Positions 63,966 to 64,000 of a DNA stretch of 64,000 nucleotides are shown here, piece after piece. The stretch comes from Conchocele bisecta (lineage: Eukaryota; Mollusca; Bivalvia; Lucinida; Thyasiridae). How positions within the stretch are numbered: the first letter of the stretch is position 1; each line of letters begins with the position of its first letter. The DNA lies in contig CM055275.1 of NCBI GenBank assembly GCA_029237695.1, positions 3,598,160 to 3,662,159 on the forward strand. Direction: 5' to 3'. Both the position numbers and the translations under genes were made by a program. The notes beneath the pieces are model-generated. The model did not search any database, was not told the origin of the DNA, and worked only from the letters and a program-made list of their open reading frames with translations.

Positions 63966-64000
63966 ATACATTAACATGCCTGGATTTGGATTAGTGCATC

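Overview
This is eukaryotic DNA: AT-rich, intron-rich and saturated with short inverted-repeat transposons. There is no operon structure, no dense coding and no bacterial signal. The repeat types (piggyBac-like TTAA MITEs with a CCCTTTCAACCC end, hairpins built on GATCCAGATCAG, Gypsy and LINE fragments, (GTAA)n LINE tails) together with a secreted Gly/Tyr and Pro/Val repeat protein suggest a marine or freshwater bivalve mollusc. The species assignment is inference only.

The main content is one large split gene on the minus strand, from at least 62008 down to a stop codon at 19799-19801. I rebuilt it exon by exon from acceptor/donor pairs and reading phase: 20 exons, plus one good 12-nt microexon, give about 420 codons. 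Every internal exon begins and ends in phase 1 and has a length divisible by three. Every junction codon makes sense. The protein order is: the tail of a probable signal peptide (FVSAAL), a Gly/Tyr/Gln-rich segment built from duplicated exons ending GFGTGYG, a short basic linker (GKYPAKIHTHTTKVITKK), a long repeat of VPVP / KPYPV / DRPYPV modules spread over 14 exons, and a short basic C-terminus (PPPKKMMPKYQFGKFRQWK). This is the architecture of a secreted structural or matrix protein (shell, periostracum, byssus or cuticle-like). I cannot name the family. The exon with the initiator Met is not visible and probably lies beyond 64000.

At the left end (687-5794) is a Ty3/Gypsy LTR retrotransposon with a CTAG target-site duplication. 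Its 5' LTR, gag and protease have been removed by a deletion that fuses the LTR start to reverse transcriptase. RT, RNase H and integrase are recognisable but broken by stops and frameshifts. Downstream of integrase it carries an additional ORF with two C2H2 zinc fingers. A TTAA MITE sits in both LTRs, and another MITE family is inserted in the 3' LTR.

A single intact glutathione S-transferase exon (8103-8329, plus strand) lies among transposon debris with good splice sites; no partner exon was found. Other coding remnants are a degenerate mariner-like transposase (about 23140-23500) and two LINE C-termini.

The rest is non-coding: about ten copies of one hairpin MITE, eight of a second, about ten of a composite double-hairpin element, several TTAA elements, at least three fold-back elements whose stems are tandem short palindromes (38077-39046, 52665-53235, 53777-54224), minisatellites and long perfect palindromes. 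The exons of the secreted-protein gene survive as islands within this. A GC-richer block with TATA box and homeodomain-type sites at about 46980-47200 is the only plausible promoter-like sequence.
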